Both the position numbers and the translations under genes were made by a program. The notes below the pieces were generated by a model, which saw nothing but the letters and a program-made list of their open reading frames with translations, was not told the origin of the DNA and ran no database searches. Of a stretch of DNA of 64,000 bases, positions 27,601 to 39,590 are shown one piece after another. Source of the DNA: Aphis gossypii (Eukaryota > Arthropoda > Insecta > Hemiptera > Aphididae); NCBI RefSeq assembly GCF_020184175.1, contig NC_065531.1:49497213-49561212 (forward strand), given 5' to 3'. The first letter of the stretch is position 1. Every line of letters starts with the position of its first letter.

Positions 27601-30600
27601 TATTATATATTATATACTTATATTAACCTTACTCCGTAAGTAAAAATTAAATTATTTTCAATATAAATTATAACAAATAAATTTAACATTATTACTATTT
27701 TTTATCACCCATATAATGGTTAATGACAAATTTAATAAATGTATATTTATTTATTTTAAATTCGTTATAAATATAGTTAATAATAAGAATAGTTCCTTGT
27801 ATAATTTAATCATCGGTTAATTATTGAGATTTTTGCCCAACTCTTCACGGAGACGTGTGTAGTGCGGTAGTATGAAAAAATTTTCACCGCGGTCGCCGGT
27901 GTAAGTATAGTATATAATATTTTTGTACGTTTAGTTTTTTCGAGTAAAATATTTTGATTTAAATTGCATAATATATTACCGAGTGGGCACGAATTTAATA
28001 TTATTATAAGTATAATAATATACTGAATACATGATAGATCGTAGGAAAAATATGATCAGTAACGATATCGTTATTGTTATTATTTGCTAACCCAGCATTT
28101 TATTCTATTTCACGTTCGGCACTCGAGTAAGTGCAGATCCTCCTATTATATTATTATAATAATAGTGATTGATTCTTTTTGGAAAATCGTTACTGACGTG
28201 TGTATCATGATCTACAATTTATATAACAGATAAATCGCACATTGATCTAACTTCTCGTGCAAATCTTTTCCCAAGGTCCTAATACACACGAATGTGATAT
28301 ACAGTGTCACGCTAATTTCACAACTCAACTATATATAGGTGCATATTTATGGTTAGTGAAATTATACGATAATTTTATTCAATCTGCACCATTTACAATT
28401 TGTTAATGCTCCAATATATTATTTCAGGATCATCCTGTATACATATATTATATATTATTTCTATGTAAAACACGTGTGACAACGTAATCATTATTTTATA
28501 CGTGCAGCATCTATCTATATTATATTAAATACAAAATATAATTTGCTTTATATTGCATATATACATATATATATATATGCGCCGCGTGTACGTGATATAA
28601 GTAGCTTAACTCCTGTCCTCTTCGTCTTTCGCGACACTCGAGATGAATGACTCGAGTGTAATTTATTTTTCCGCAAAAGCCGACAAATTGCCGGTATAGC
28701 TAATGACGGCGACGGTGTACAGCCCGATAAGTCGGAAATTGATCGCGGGCAATAGATTTTACTTACTCCACGTATAATATATAAGTGATCGTGGGCGCAC
28801 TAAACAATATCGCCCCGTGTTTCGTCCCATTAAACACGAACGAACGTCTACAACAACTCGTTTAATGGCGTGCGTATGCGTCTGTGTGTGTCTGTGGAAA
28901 GGCGCATGTATTGTGTACATAATAGAGTCTCTTCTCGTGGACTTTACCTTTGTGGCGGTGTATTTGTCCTCACCAAAGCGAGTACCACCTTTATATGTAA
29001 TACGTATATAGGTATATAAGTTTCACAGACTCACCACTACGTATATAATATAAGATCGACGACGTATATAGTATATATTATTATCTACGATAATAAAATA
29101 CGCAATTTATTTTCCTTGAAAACAAATCCGGTCTGCGTATAACGACACGAAAGTATTTCCGTAGTCAATATTCTTCGACGGTCGATGATGATAACTCATA
29201 AACAATATTCCGTTAGGTGTTTTGTCGCGCAAACTATATTAATACGTTTTAAATCCCGCGTGTTCGACCGATCAGAGTGTTCGCAAACACATTTTAAATT
29301 ATGATTAATATCTCGATTCGTTATGAAGTCGTTTCGTCATGACCCGAATTTCAATAAAACAGCATTTTGCAGGTTAAGCAATTTGTAAGTGTAGTGTTTG
29401 TTTTGTGGATACCTTTTTTTTTTTTAATTTAAACAGTCCAAAATATACCATGTGCTATATTGAATAGTAAAATACAAAATCTTGATAATTTTACTTTCGC
29501 GTTGGTAAAAACTGAATAACAATTTAATCATTGTTTATGCAAATTTTAAAACTACTAGTAAAAAAAAACAGCAATGCTCGAAAAACGTAGGTATGTGAAA
29601 CAATCAACTATTACAACAGTTTCAGAAATTTCAGGGCTTATGACTGTAGTTTAACGTTTAATGAACGATTCTATTTATCTTGCTAAAATACACACAAACA
29701 GGTACTCACGAGCGCGCATTTTGGTAGTTTCTCTGTTCAAAAATGTTTAGTTGGTCCCATGTCGCTATTTGTATAATAGTGGCTTATTAAACATGTGATA
29801 CATTAAATTCGGAATATTATTATAATAACATTTCTAAAATAAACGTACCCTCTCAAATATTTTATTTTATGTATCATATTATTACGTTTTAAAATCCTTA
29901 TAAATTAACGTTATCGATAATTTATTTTTCAAAAAAAAATCTTTCCGATCCGTTATTACTTATTTTTTATTTTATTCAATATTTGACTGGTACGCTGGAT
30001 AACGAATGCGGAAAACACAACATTTTCTTTGGGACTTAAACTAAATCTGATTATGATACTGTATATTAGCCCTAAACATAAATATTTATTTTATAATAAA
30101 GTATTTAAATTGGTATTTTTACTTGTTAATCAAGCTTTATTAGCTAACATATAATGTACTGGGTATTGACCATCAAACAGTCTATCCAAAAAATCCGAGT
30201 TAGCAATATTTGCCATTCTTAATATAAAATTAAATTAAAATAAGTTATCTTTTCTGTCACAAAAAAACCATGAGTCTCAAAACCACCATTGCGATAATTA
30301 ATGTACGTACATGTACAAGTTATACGTTTGTACCATGTGCAATCAAACCTCCATGCATAAGATTTATATGCCTTGTTCTGACAAACAGACGATCTGCAAG
30401 TATATTAAAATATCAACAACATATTAAATTACACTTAATACACTGTAAAACCAGACATCAGCAACATACACGGAATCAAATGATATACTTTTAAATGCAC
30501 CGAAACAACTTTAAAGATTTATTTTGTAGGTACCTACTTTAACTATAGTGAATTTATTAATAATAACATAACACGAATGATTAATTAATCCCTTGTCCGA

Positions 30601-31208
30601 GCCTGCAAGTTATAACGTTGTTATATTTAATAATTTATACCTACCTAAATTTAATGTCCACCCACTGTCGTCACTTGTATGAACTTATACATTGTAAGAA
30701 GAAAACAACCTAATATTTTTAGCATTTTATTTTTTACCTCTATATGGACACATTATAAATAGTGTGGGACAACGCTTTTGTCCAACATTTTATTTCGTGT
30801 ATACTCACACACACACATACAATGTCCGCTCGTGCGTACTATAAGTTTTACATATTATTTCATAAAATACACAGTTACTTGGCCACGCGCAATGAATATT
30901 TGAATATATTTATTTTTTAATTGTGTGTGCAATACGACACCGTACTGTGAAAAGTAGTCAAAATTTGATTAGATCATTAAAAAAATTAAAATGTGTTATT
31001 TTGTTTTAGTGAATTTTTGTTATAAGATAAGCGTATTTAGTAGGCATAGATACAATGAATAATTTAATTTTACTTATATGCAGTTATGCGTATTATAACA
31101 GTACGATATATTTACATTTTTCAACCACTGTAAATTTCAACGATTATATGTAAAAAAATATATTTTATGATAAGAAAAATTTATTTGAATTTTTAAATTT
31201 ATTTCTAG
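24603..31208 (+). other. Intron, 6.6 kb
   Basis: Donor GTTAGT, acceptor TTTATTTCTAG. AT-rich simple sequence throughout, apart from a GC-richer patch at about 28600-28900. The small open frames at 26043-26240 (minus), 28817-29011 and 30270-30494 show no family resemblance. Confidence 0.8.
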
Positions 31209-31391
31209 TTCAATTGGCACGTCGTACCAGACAGAGAAAAAAAGCGTCACAAGAACGCCGCTGAACCTGTGTGGTCACCGACCATGGCCGGTGGCCTGTT
31301 TGCCATCGACAAAAAGTTTTTCGAGCGACTTGGTACTTATGATAGTGGCTTCGACATTTGGGGAGGTGAAAACTTAGAGCTTTCATTCAAG
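31209..31391 (+). CDS. Pgant9: Pgant9-like exon with the WGGEN motif
   Basis: The exon is 183 nt, 61 whole codons (donor AAG|GTATGT). It encodes FNWHVVPDREKKRHKNAAE, then PVWSPTMAGGLFAIDKKFF and LGTYDSGFDIWGGENLELS. PTMAGGLFAID and DIWGGENLELSF make up the Gal/GalNAc-transferase motif. Trp and Glu of WGGENxE (31359-31379) are the catalytic-site residues that contact GalNAc and acceptor. It accepts either version A or B upstream, because both end in phase 0. Confidence 0.97.
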
Positions 31392-31940
31392 GTATGTTTA
31401 AAGAACATTTCATTTAATTGGATAGGTACTCAAGTATGAACTTAGCCACACGGATGACTTTGAGAGTATAAAAAATAGTAAAAACACCGTAATTTATTAT
31501 TCCTAAATTATTCTTAGAAACTAATATTAAAAATGCAATTCTTTTTATTTTAATTTAATTTCTGTGGGAGGAAAACATAAGTGGTGCTTGGAAAATACAC
31601 TATATTTTCTTTATTCGCCGCACTCCTTCCCATAAATTCCTCCTTTGAACTGAAGTATGACTGTATTACTGTGATCAAAATAAACGTCAGCTTAAATAAT
31701 GTAAAAATGTATGCTTGAACAATATTTAAAAATAATTTGACAAATAAAATAAAATATTTTCATTTTATTTTTTTATACTTCATCAATGTTTTGAAAACAT
31801 TATTTTGCTATGTGGTGATTAGTACAATTCGTAATTAATTATATTCATCATGCTATTTTATTGCAAGATAATATAATATGAAATAAATAAATTATGGTAC
31901 GAATTATCTTACAAATGTGTATTACTTTTATGTGACACAG
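31392..31940 (+). other. Intron, 549 bp
   Basis: Donor GTATGT, acceptor TGTGACACAG. AT-rich; nothing else seen. Confidence 0.9.
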
Positions 31941-32126
31941 ACGTGGATGTGTGGTGGTACGTTGGAGATAGTGCCGTGTTCGCACGTCGGTCATATATTC
32001 AGAAAGAGGTCGCCTTACAAGTGGCGGACGGGCGTCAACGTTTTGAAGAAGAACTCCATCCGTCTAGCAGAAGTGTGGATGGACGATTACGCCAAGTACT
32101 ATTACGAACGGATCGGTAACGATCTG
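31941..32126 (+). CDS. Pgant9: Pgant9-like exon with HVGH and flexible-loop region
   Basis: The exon is 186 nt, 62 codons. It encodes TWMCGGTLEIVPCSHVGHI, then FRKRSPYKWRTGVNVLKKN and SIRLAEVWMDDYAKYYYER. CGGxLEIxPCSxVGHxFR is diagnostic. The second His of HVGH (31992-31994) is the third Mn2+ ligand. The following RKRSPYKW stretch corresponds to the loop that closes over UDP-GalNAc in solved GALNT structures. LAEVWMDxY is also fully conserved in the family. Confidence 0.97.
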
Positions 32127-33475
32127 GTAAGAAATTCATCAAATATAAATGTTTTTTTTGTTTAACTCACAATTAGTATAGTATTTTATACCTTATTTGC
32201 TGAATATTATATTTTTTCTTGGCAAATGTTTTTGGTATTTCCATGTCTATTAAATTGTTGACAAAAACATGTATATTATAAAGGTCTTTTAAATAATTTC
32301 ACGTCAAAAATCTAATGGAAATGAAGTGTCAATTTTACGAAGTTTAATATTTTAATATTCTAATATTTAGGTAAAAGCAATCGATGCTGAAAAAATAATT
32401 TAGCTTTACAGCTACAAATTTCGTTTAAAAAATGGATTCAAAACCTTAAATTTTAGATGAACGTTTTACTATAAATAGGTATTATATAGTATCATTAACA
32501 CGATAATTACAAAATTTAAGTATACACTTTAACACTTATTTTATTCACCATTTTCTATTTTCGAGTTAAAAATAATTAAAATAATCGATTCGATTAACAC
32601 AATTCTCTACTTACGTGCATACTTGTACTCAAAAATTCGCAAAATATTAAAAAAAAAAACGTAAAAACCCTTTAAGTTGCTAAACTAAGTTTAATGATAC
32701 ATACAATTTAATATAAAAATCATAGAACTTCTCAAATGTATTAAGTTATTGTTATTAACTAATTACCTAGATGTATAACTAGATAGCTTAGTATACCTGG
32801 GTTCACAAATCTTACATCGAATAATATGTTTTAGTTGTTTCTATGATAATATTGTTCTTTAACATCAAAATAAAACTCTGTGTTGAATATTATTGAAAAA
32901 TAAATAAAATTGGATTTTCCAAATAACATTATCATGTTAGGAATAAAAGAAATAACCCTTGGGTGATAAAAAGTCGTTGTCATCGTTTAGTTTTAGTTGT
33001 TTAGTCCATCATTGATCTGACGTAACGTATGTCGATTACAATAATATTATTTTTAATGTTAACTTAAAGAAATCTGCCCGAGTGATATTCTATCGTGATT
33101 AAACTTTAAATAAGTCAACAATAGTTATTTACTCAAGACTAAAGCATAAACATATTAATTGGCCGTGCATTAAACTGTATTCGAAAAGGACGATATACAT
33201 AAACATTTTAAACATTATAATACTCATACAACTTCTTCATCTTTTTAAACAATAAAACAACCAGATTCACGAAGTTTGATTTTGAGTAATTAAATAATCT
33301 TAAAAGCGATCGCGCTAAAACTGCTATATGTACACGTGTTCTTATTAAATTGACATTGGAAATAAAGACGTTCAATGAACTTATAACAATTAATAAATCA
33401 TACATAATATTAACTGCAAATGTATATTTTACTGTTTTTTATATTTTATTAAAGATATGATTTTATTTGACACAG
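32127..33475 (+). other. Intron, 1.35 kb
   Basis: Donor GTAAGA, acceptor TTTGACACAG. AT-rich, with nothing recognised; the minus-strand open frame at 33208-33405 is probably chance. Confidence 0.88.
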
Positions 33476-33604
33476 GGTGATTACGGTGACATAACGTCTC
33501 GCAAAGAACTTAGAAGGAAGTTGAAGTGCAAGTCGTTCAAATGGTATTTGGAGAACATATACCCAGAACTTTTCATACCAGGCGACGCTGTAGCGTCTGG
33601 AGAG
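33476..33604 (+). CDS. Pgant9: Pgant9-like exon: end of catalytic domain and linker
   Basis: The exon is 129 nt, 43 codons. It encodes GDYGDITSRKELRRKLKCK, then SFKWYLENIYPELFIPGDA and VASGE. YGDxxxRxxLRxxLxCKxFKWYLENIYPEL is the conserved end of the GT27 catalytic domain. The rest is the short linker into the lectin domain. It ends in phase 0 just before the duplicated lectin exon position, so either lectin version can follow. Confidence 0.97.
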
Positions 33605-34663
33605 GTAAAAAAAACATACATCGTGTTCGAGACTAGGAAAATGGGAATATATACTTAGGTCACAGTCATCATCTCTCATGCGCACATAAAAGTTTTTAGG
33701 GAAATAAGTTTATCCTACAAACTTCTTAGACCCCAGTAATATTTTCTTATTTTCTTTGATTGGAAAATACTATTTCGTATGTGTCTCATTTTATGGACCC
33801 ACAGAAAACAATTACTGTCCAGTTCTTTTCTAAGTGAATTTCTGTTCATCAGATAACACATTTTTAAACTTTTGTTCCGACCACATTTATTTTTCATTAA
33901 TTTCGTGTTTATTTAACATAATGATATCGGACATACAAAAACGAAATGATATAATATTTACAAATAATTCAAGCCCATCACAATCTACTCGTATTTTGTA
34001 TACGAATAGCAGGAATAACAATATTTTTTATCCTTCAGTAAGTACGTTTTCAAACATCGAATTACTTATATCCGACTATCATTTTTATTCAACGTTTTTA
34101 TGCTTCACATACCTAGCCGTGTTTAACGGTTTAATATAACAAACAGAACACAAACGAATCCCTACAGACCATATCGAATGTTATACAAATATTTTGAAAC
34201 AAATTTATGCAATTAAATTGTTTTACGTGAAAATAGTCTCTCTTTAAATAAACGTTGAAAATATTAATAAATTAATTACTCTCTACTTTAAATAATTACC
34301 GACCTAATAATAGAATATATTGTTGTAAATCATTAGTCAGTAAAATAACATTTGTTTAACCAACTGCAACGATTAAATATGATTATTATCACTATATTAA
34401 ATTAAAAAGTTAAAAACAGAATACTATAATAATAATTCCTATACGATTATTAATTTACCATATTTATTTTAAACGTTATAATTTCGTAAATTCCGTTAAA
34501 TTATTTTAAAATTATACATCGACAACAGTTTTCTAGATAATAAAACAGCTTGCTGTTATTTAACATCATTGATACGTGTCTAGTATATTATAGTATAATC
34601 TATATTAATTGTGTGTAATATTTTAAACGTATATTGTATTTAAATTTGTGTATTGGGAATCAG
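33605..34663 (+). other. Intron, 1.06 kb
   Basis: Donor GTAAAA, acceptor GGGAATCAG with almost no pyrimidine tract. A 101-codon open frame at 33834-34139 has no resemblance to any family I know and is probably chance in AT-rich DNA. Confidence 0.85.
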
Positions 34664-34774
34664 GTGCGCAATTTAGGATACGGCAACAAAACTTGTCTGG
34701 ACTCACCGGCCAGAAAAACCGACCTCAACAAACCGGCCGGACTATACCCCTGTCACAAAATGGGTGGCAATCAG
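34664..34774 (+). CDS. Pgant9: Pgant9-like alternative lectin exon, version A
   Basis: The exon is 111 nt, 37 codons, phase 0 at both ends. It encodes VRNLGYGNKTCLDSPARKT, then DLNKPAGLYPCHKMGGNQ. This is the first (alpha) repeat of the ricin-type lectin domain: CLD at 34694-34702 and the closing GGNQ, which continues as YW in the exon at 37803. The CLD Asp binds GalNAc in working repeats. The loop between the two cysteines is 18 residues, with three basic and two acidic residues. Both splice sites look weak (acceptor GGGAATCAG, donor CAG|GTGGGA). In Drosophila Pgant9 this same repeat is encoded by alternative exons that change substrate preference. Confidence 0.95.
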
Positions 34775-35236
34775 GTGGGAATAATGTTACCTCTCGTATC
34801 GGCAAAGAGGCCTGTTTTGCAATTTTGCATACAGGATTGTCGAGGTCGAGCCGGTACAATACGAATCAACACGTCCTGTCTTAAAATTTTCCTGTCTTTT
34901 GCGCGTCCTGTTTACACTTTCGTTTCGTAGTGATGATGATGCAATTTTTGTTTTTAACAGAATAAACGTTAGGTGAATCCTGTACACTGTGCATGCGTAG
35001 TAAAAAATTGTATAGTATATAAGCGCACAAATTATACCTTAATACATATATATATTATATAGTTTAATGAGTAATGACTTTAACCTATAACTATAACTAA
35101 ACTTATGTATACTTACAACACACGACATTCTCGCCTGGTCCGAACGTGAAGTTACTCGTTCTTTCATTTCTATTTTGTTTGTATTCATTAATTGTTTTGT
35201 TTTATTTTATTTTTATTTTTTAACCCCACATTTTAG
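34775..35236 (+). other. Intron between the two lectin exon copies, 462 bp
   Basis: The short spacer between alternative exons A and B ends in a strong pyrimidine-rich acceptor (TTTTTTAACCCCACATTTTAG). Any element that enforces a choice between them could lie here; none is visible by eye. Confidence 0.8.
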
Positions 35237-35332
35237 ATAAAAAACATTGTGTCGAATATGTGCGTAGACTCGAAAGGCGATGCCAACAAGCCCGTCAATT
35301 TGTGGCAGTGCCACCAACAAGGTGGCAATCAG
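35237..35332 (+). CDS. Pgant9: Pgant9-like alternative lectin exon, version B
   Basis: The exon is 96 nt, 32 codons, phase 0 at both ends. It encodes IKNIVSNMCVDSKGDANKP, then VNLWQCHQQGGNQ. It aligns with version A over the whole repeat: CLD becomes CVD (35261-35269), the inter-cysteine loop is 15 instead of 18 residues and carries less basic charge, and GGNQ is kept. The open frame, family residues and good splice sites (donor CAG|GTAAAA) mark it as functional. Since 111 and 96 nt are both multiples of three, the frame alone does not force a choice; exclusivity is inferred from Drosophila Pgant9 and from the fold, which has room for one alpha repeat. Confidence 0.94.
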
Positions 35333-37802
35333 GTAAAAAAAAAACCATACACTCTCGGTATATTGAAACATATTATAAATACCGATTAGATCGATTAACG
35401 ATTTGTTAAGCGTAGTTTGCATATAAATATTATGCTAAAACATTTTCGCATAACATCAGCTATTGGTGCCGGTAATCCGAAAAAAAATAAAGCTTCTAGT
35501 TAGAGAGCGAAAAATAAAATCCCATCACGCAGTGTCTGAGCGTGTGCAGTGCATTTTATAAAAATATGTTTATATACCATTTTTCAAAAAAAATTCGGAT
35601 TAAACTCGCGTGCTTTTCTACTCTTGTTACGATTTGGTATCAAAACGCATCGAAACTATTCGCTAGTATATTATATAATAATATATACCTGTATAAATAT
35701 TATTATACATTGACAGCTACTTTCCATATTTTTTAAGATTGAAGTTAACGTATAAAATATATTTGTTTTTTACACTGTTTACTCATTTTAGAAAGATTAA
35801 AAGCTAGATGAAACTAAAACTATTGATGCAATGGTATTAAAAGCTTATATTTATTTTAAAATGAGAATTTTTACTTCTTAATTTTTTTTTTTGAAACAAA
35901 ATATTTATTTTTTATTTTTTCTTCTCATTGATATTATAATATTTTTTAACTTGGTTTTTTTTAATAAAAAATTGAAGTAAACTTGTTCACTAGACAATAT
36001 CTTCTCATGAAAATATTGTACACGACAAAAAATATAAGCAGAGAATATTAATTGACGTTTGTATATTTATATGAGCTATAATTAAAAATAACAAAAAATG
36101 AGTGACTTGTGGTTTTTTATTAACTTAAAAATATGTTAATAAATATTCTATAGTAAAAAAAATTAAACTGAGAAAGGGTTCTTGTTTTAAACAAAACTAC
36201 AATCGTGTATGCGCTCGCTGTCGTTTTGTTCGTGTTTTTTCCAACTTAGTGGTGTTATTAATTGTTTGCTTTTTTTTTCTCCATTCACTCGTACTTCCGA
36301 CCCATCCCAAACACGGCCCTAACACGATCATATCTTATTATGTACTGGCACTAAAGTTGTAAGAGCATTTTTCACAAAAGTCGTTGGATTTTTAATGAAA
36401 GAGGGTGGCAATTGCGCCATTTGACGATGACGCAATGATAACATACTCGTAGATGATAATGTTTTTATGTTCACGCATGGCAATCAATGATCGTAGATGA
36501 TTTCAATGTATTCATTGTAGTTTGTATTAACCATTTCTATGAAAGGTACAGGTGTAAGATTATATTAGATGCTTATAGATAGCATTTTATTGTTAAAATG
36601 CTATCATAATTTAATATACAAATACTTATACCTACCTAAAAAGTCACTCCAAATTCGTTTTTCACTCAAAATCTGACGATCATTATTTCATATAAAAACT
36701 TTTTTTTCAATAATGATCGATAGTTTTTTCTATAAATTCTTAAGTAGGTAAATTGTTATATTAAATTTAAATAAAAATTCAAACGAGTAGTTGTCTAATA
36801 ATTTAACTTTATGTAATTATATGTAATTATTATTGATTGATCGACATTTTATAATTTATAAATATGGTCTGAGTATTTTTGATACAATATTACATTTAAT
36901 TAATAATATTTTAAAAACTATTTTTAAGAAATAGTATCGTTAGTACCAATATACATTATAACTCAGAACCAACTCGTTCAAATTTTAATGTTGATTATAT
37001 CAACATTATAAAAACATTTTCTGCATAATTTAAAGTAAAAGAAGTTGGTTTTCGTTTGAAAATAAGAAGTTTGTATTGCTATTTAAAACTCATTGAATAA
37101 TATGAAAAAATTCATTTAATTGGAAATATGGTATTAAATATATTTAACAAATTAAAAAATGAGTTTAAATTAAATTACTATAAAAAAAAAAAAAAAAAAA
37201 AAAAACAGGAAATTGAGAATTCATGATAAATTATGATTTAAAATAATTCAATGGTAATAAAGTGTACAGTTATCTTCGTATTCAAATTAGTATTATAATT
37301 CTTATTAGATAAGGTAGAAACAGTAGCTTTTTGTAGGTAATGCGTTTGGCAAACTGCACTGCACGAGCGCGTATGCATGCGATCCGACGATTGTACATAG
37401 AACAATTAACTCATGGTTCTTAGGTACAAAATTAATGTTTTACGAAGAAATACAGTAATTTTAAAAGCTATTATAATATTTGACTAATACACAAATGCAT
37501 GCACGTTCCTCATAATATTATTATCATCTTCCTCCTGTTTACTTATATTTAACTTTATACTAACGTACACACGCAAAAATTATATATTTATATAAAATTG
37601 ACGCGTGTGTATATGTGTAATGTGTATACTATAAATATACATATTAAGTATGAGTAATTATATTTGTCTGAAAAAAAAAATTTTCCTTGGATGTTGGTTT
37701 AACCGTACTCGGCCGACCTTTTCATTTAAATAATGTCCTCTTTGCCTCCCGCGAAACTTGACTAATTATACTAATTTCGTATTATATGCTAAATACCTTT
37801 AG
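35333..37802 (+). other. Intron, 2.5 kb
   Basis: Donor GTAAAA, acceptor AATACCTTTAG. It contains a perfect 12-bp stem hairpin at 36578-36605 (loop TTGT) and a 20-odd-base poly-A run at about 37183-37205. Nothing else is recognised. Confidence 0.85.
36578..36605. repeat. Perfect short hairpin in intron
   Basis: GATAGCATTTTA and its exact reverse complement are separated by four bases. Such a stem is uncommon by chance even in AT-rich DNA. No microRNA-length stem surrounds it, so I assign no function. Confidence 0.6.
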
Positions 37803-37931
37803 TACTGGATGCTCAGTAAAATCGGCGAGATCAGGAGGGACGAGTCGTGCTTGGACTACGCTGGCAGCGACGTAATCTTATATCCGTGTCACGGGTCTAA
37901 GGGCAACCAATATTGGAACTACGACCATAAA
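37803..37931 (+). CDS. Pgant9: Pgant9-like exon: second lectin repeat
   Basis: The exon is 129 nt, 43 codons (donor AAA|GTGAGT). It encodes YWMLSKIGEIRRDESCLDY, then AGSDVILYPCHGSKGNQYW and NYDHK. The leading YW completes the QxW motif of the alpha repeat. CLD (37848-37856) and QYW at the end define the beta repeat, with the GalNAc-binding Asp retained. This exon is constant in all isoforms. Confidence 0.97.
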
Positions 37932-38734
37932 GTGAGTATTGATGAACAATTTTCTAAATAGGTACAACGTTCCTTATAATTTACTGCAGTATCTACGAAT
38001 TTAAATTATATTTTGAATATTATTGAATATATTATAATATTTATATCAGAAAGAAAGTGTTTCTTATGTCATTCTTTATGGCTTTTAGAGTATATTATAT
38101 GGACTGAAATTCGTTCAATTTAATCAATAATATGACAACATTTTCTTGATGAGTACAACAATTCAGTGAAATTTCTTTTGTATGGTTAATGGATTAATAA
38201 TTATTCAATAACGTAAAAAAAGTAGTTGGTAGGTTGAAAGTAGGTGAATATATAAAAATGTGTAAAAAAAAAAATAATAATAAAGGCTGACAATTGATCA
38301 AACATCTATAGTATTATTTTTACCAGTAGTGTTATAAACTTATAAGTAACCGTTGTCTTTTAGGGGTGTGTATAAAATGCACTACTTCGTTGTATTTGTA
38401 ACAAAATTCATTTTTTTCATACAAATATAATTTATATTTATCATTGTTGAAAACAAAGGTACTCGAATAATAAAGAGTTTGACTTTTTGTACATACAATA
38501 AAAAAAAAATGAAACACAAAGTTATTTTATAAAACTAGTACATGTTTGACAGTGATTGAATAACGAGTTTTTAAATAATAAAGTTTTTGATGATGTAGAT
38601 ATACATTTCTTAGCGATTGTTAAGGGATTATAGATTATATTTTTATCGGTGTCTACATTTTCTTTATTAAATTTTTAATTTCACAGATAAAATTGTTCAA
38701 TAATGTAATTACTTTGGACATTTTTTTTTTGTAG
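37932..38734 (+). other. Intron, 803 bp
   Basis: Donor GTGAGT, acceptor with a 10-T run then GTAG. AT-rich; no other feature seen. Confidence 0.9.
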
Positions 38735-38899
38735 ACTAAACAGCTACGGCACGGTAGCAGTAGAAAGTGTCTGACCATTAATAGCACCAAAGACAAGCTG
38801 CTCATGGAAGAATGTGACTTAATGCTGCCCAGGCAAATGTGGCAGTTTGAAAACTATAACGCGACGTTGGCCACCGAGGATAGTCACATGAGGCATTAA
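38735..38899 (+). CDS. Pgant9: Pgant9-like last exon: third lectin repeat and stop
   Basis: The exon is 165 nt, 54 codons plus TAA at 38897-38899. It encodes TKQLRHGSSRKCLTINSTK, then DKLLMEECDLMLPRQMWQF and ENYNATLATEDSHMRH. It is the gamma repeat: KLLMEEC and QMW are typical, but the sugar-contact Asp of CLD is Thr here (CLT, 38768-38776), so this repeat probably does not bind GalNAc. The C-terminal tail is short and has one N-glycosylation sequon (NAT). Confidence 0.97.
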   Translation, partial: TKQLRHGSSRKCLTINSTKDKLLMEECDLMLPRQMWQFENYNATLATEDSHMRH

Positions 38900-39590
38900 A
38901 GACTTCTAACGAAAAAATTACAATAGAATTACTTCCTATATAATTATTATTTTGTTTTTATTAATTTTTTTTTTTCGTTTTGATCAAAATTTTTTCCATT
39001 ACAAACTTCCACCGCACCGCGATGGTCGTTTTGTTTTTATGATTATTATTAACATGTATACCTTTGTTCGAACAAAACGAAACGTTGTCGCGCTCAAACA
39101 AATCTAGCGACTTGTAAATAATACGCGTTCTTTTTTATGTAAACTATATATATGTATTGTCATTTGAATAATTATTATCTCTATGTATTATAAACTATAC
39201 GATTGTACTTAAACAGTATTGCGGCTATACGACGAACAAAACATTCCCTCGTGACATTTCCACCTTTTTTTTTAAGTTTTTTTTTTTTTTTTAATTTCGT
39301 CCAAAATTATTTTTTTGTCGATGTGCAATTTGTGTTGATTATTATTATTATTATTATTTTCAGTGTACATAAATTATGTCAGTGTAACGTACGTGTTATG
39401 TTATGATATATAATTATATTTATATATTATAATATGTTATAAGCTCTATTCGTGTGTAAATCTTCTCCGAAATGCGAACAAAGATTATACGAACGATCAT
39501 TATACTATTATGTATTACTATTTGAACATATATATAATATTATTCCTTTTAATTGTTATTTATATTTAATAAAAATTGATAAAATATATT
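38900..39590 (+). other. Pgant9: Probable 3' UTR with poly(A) signal
   Basis: The AT-rich stretch after the stop codon has its first clear AATAAA at 39568-39573, so cleavage is expected near 39590. It contains long T-runs (38960s, 39270-39292) and an (ATT)n run near 39340. Small open frames at 39203-39406 and 39452-39658 have no family resemblance. A later poly(A) site cannot be excluded. Confidence 0.55.

Larger units (their letters stand above)
2719..38899 (+). other. Pgant9: GalNAc-transferase gene, 3' part, with two duplicated exon positions
   Basis: This is the span of a UDP-GalNAc:polypeptide N-acetylgalactosaminyltransferase gene (EC 2.4.1.41, family GT27), which starts mucin-type O-glycans on Ser/Thr in the Golgi. 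Joining exons at 2719-2888, 8888-9052, one of 10562-10710 or 24457-24602, 31209-31391, 31941-32126, 33476-33604, one of 34664-34774 or 35237-35332, 37803-37931 and 38735-38899 gives one open frame of about 461 residues ending in TAA (with the first copy of each pair). All introns begin GT and end AG. The order is GT-A catalytic core, then three ricin-type lectin repeats. The N-terminal anchor and stem are outside the window. The lectin exon pair matches what is known of Drosophila Pgant9, which supports the gene name; the family call is certain, the orthology is likely. Confidence 0.9.

Noticed and set aside
33834..34139. 101-residue open frame inside an intron
   Set aside because: No family resemblance; likely chance in AT-rich intron sequence.
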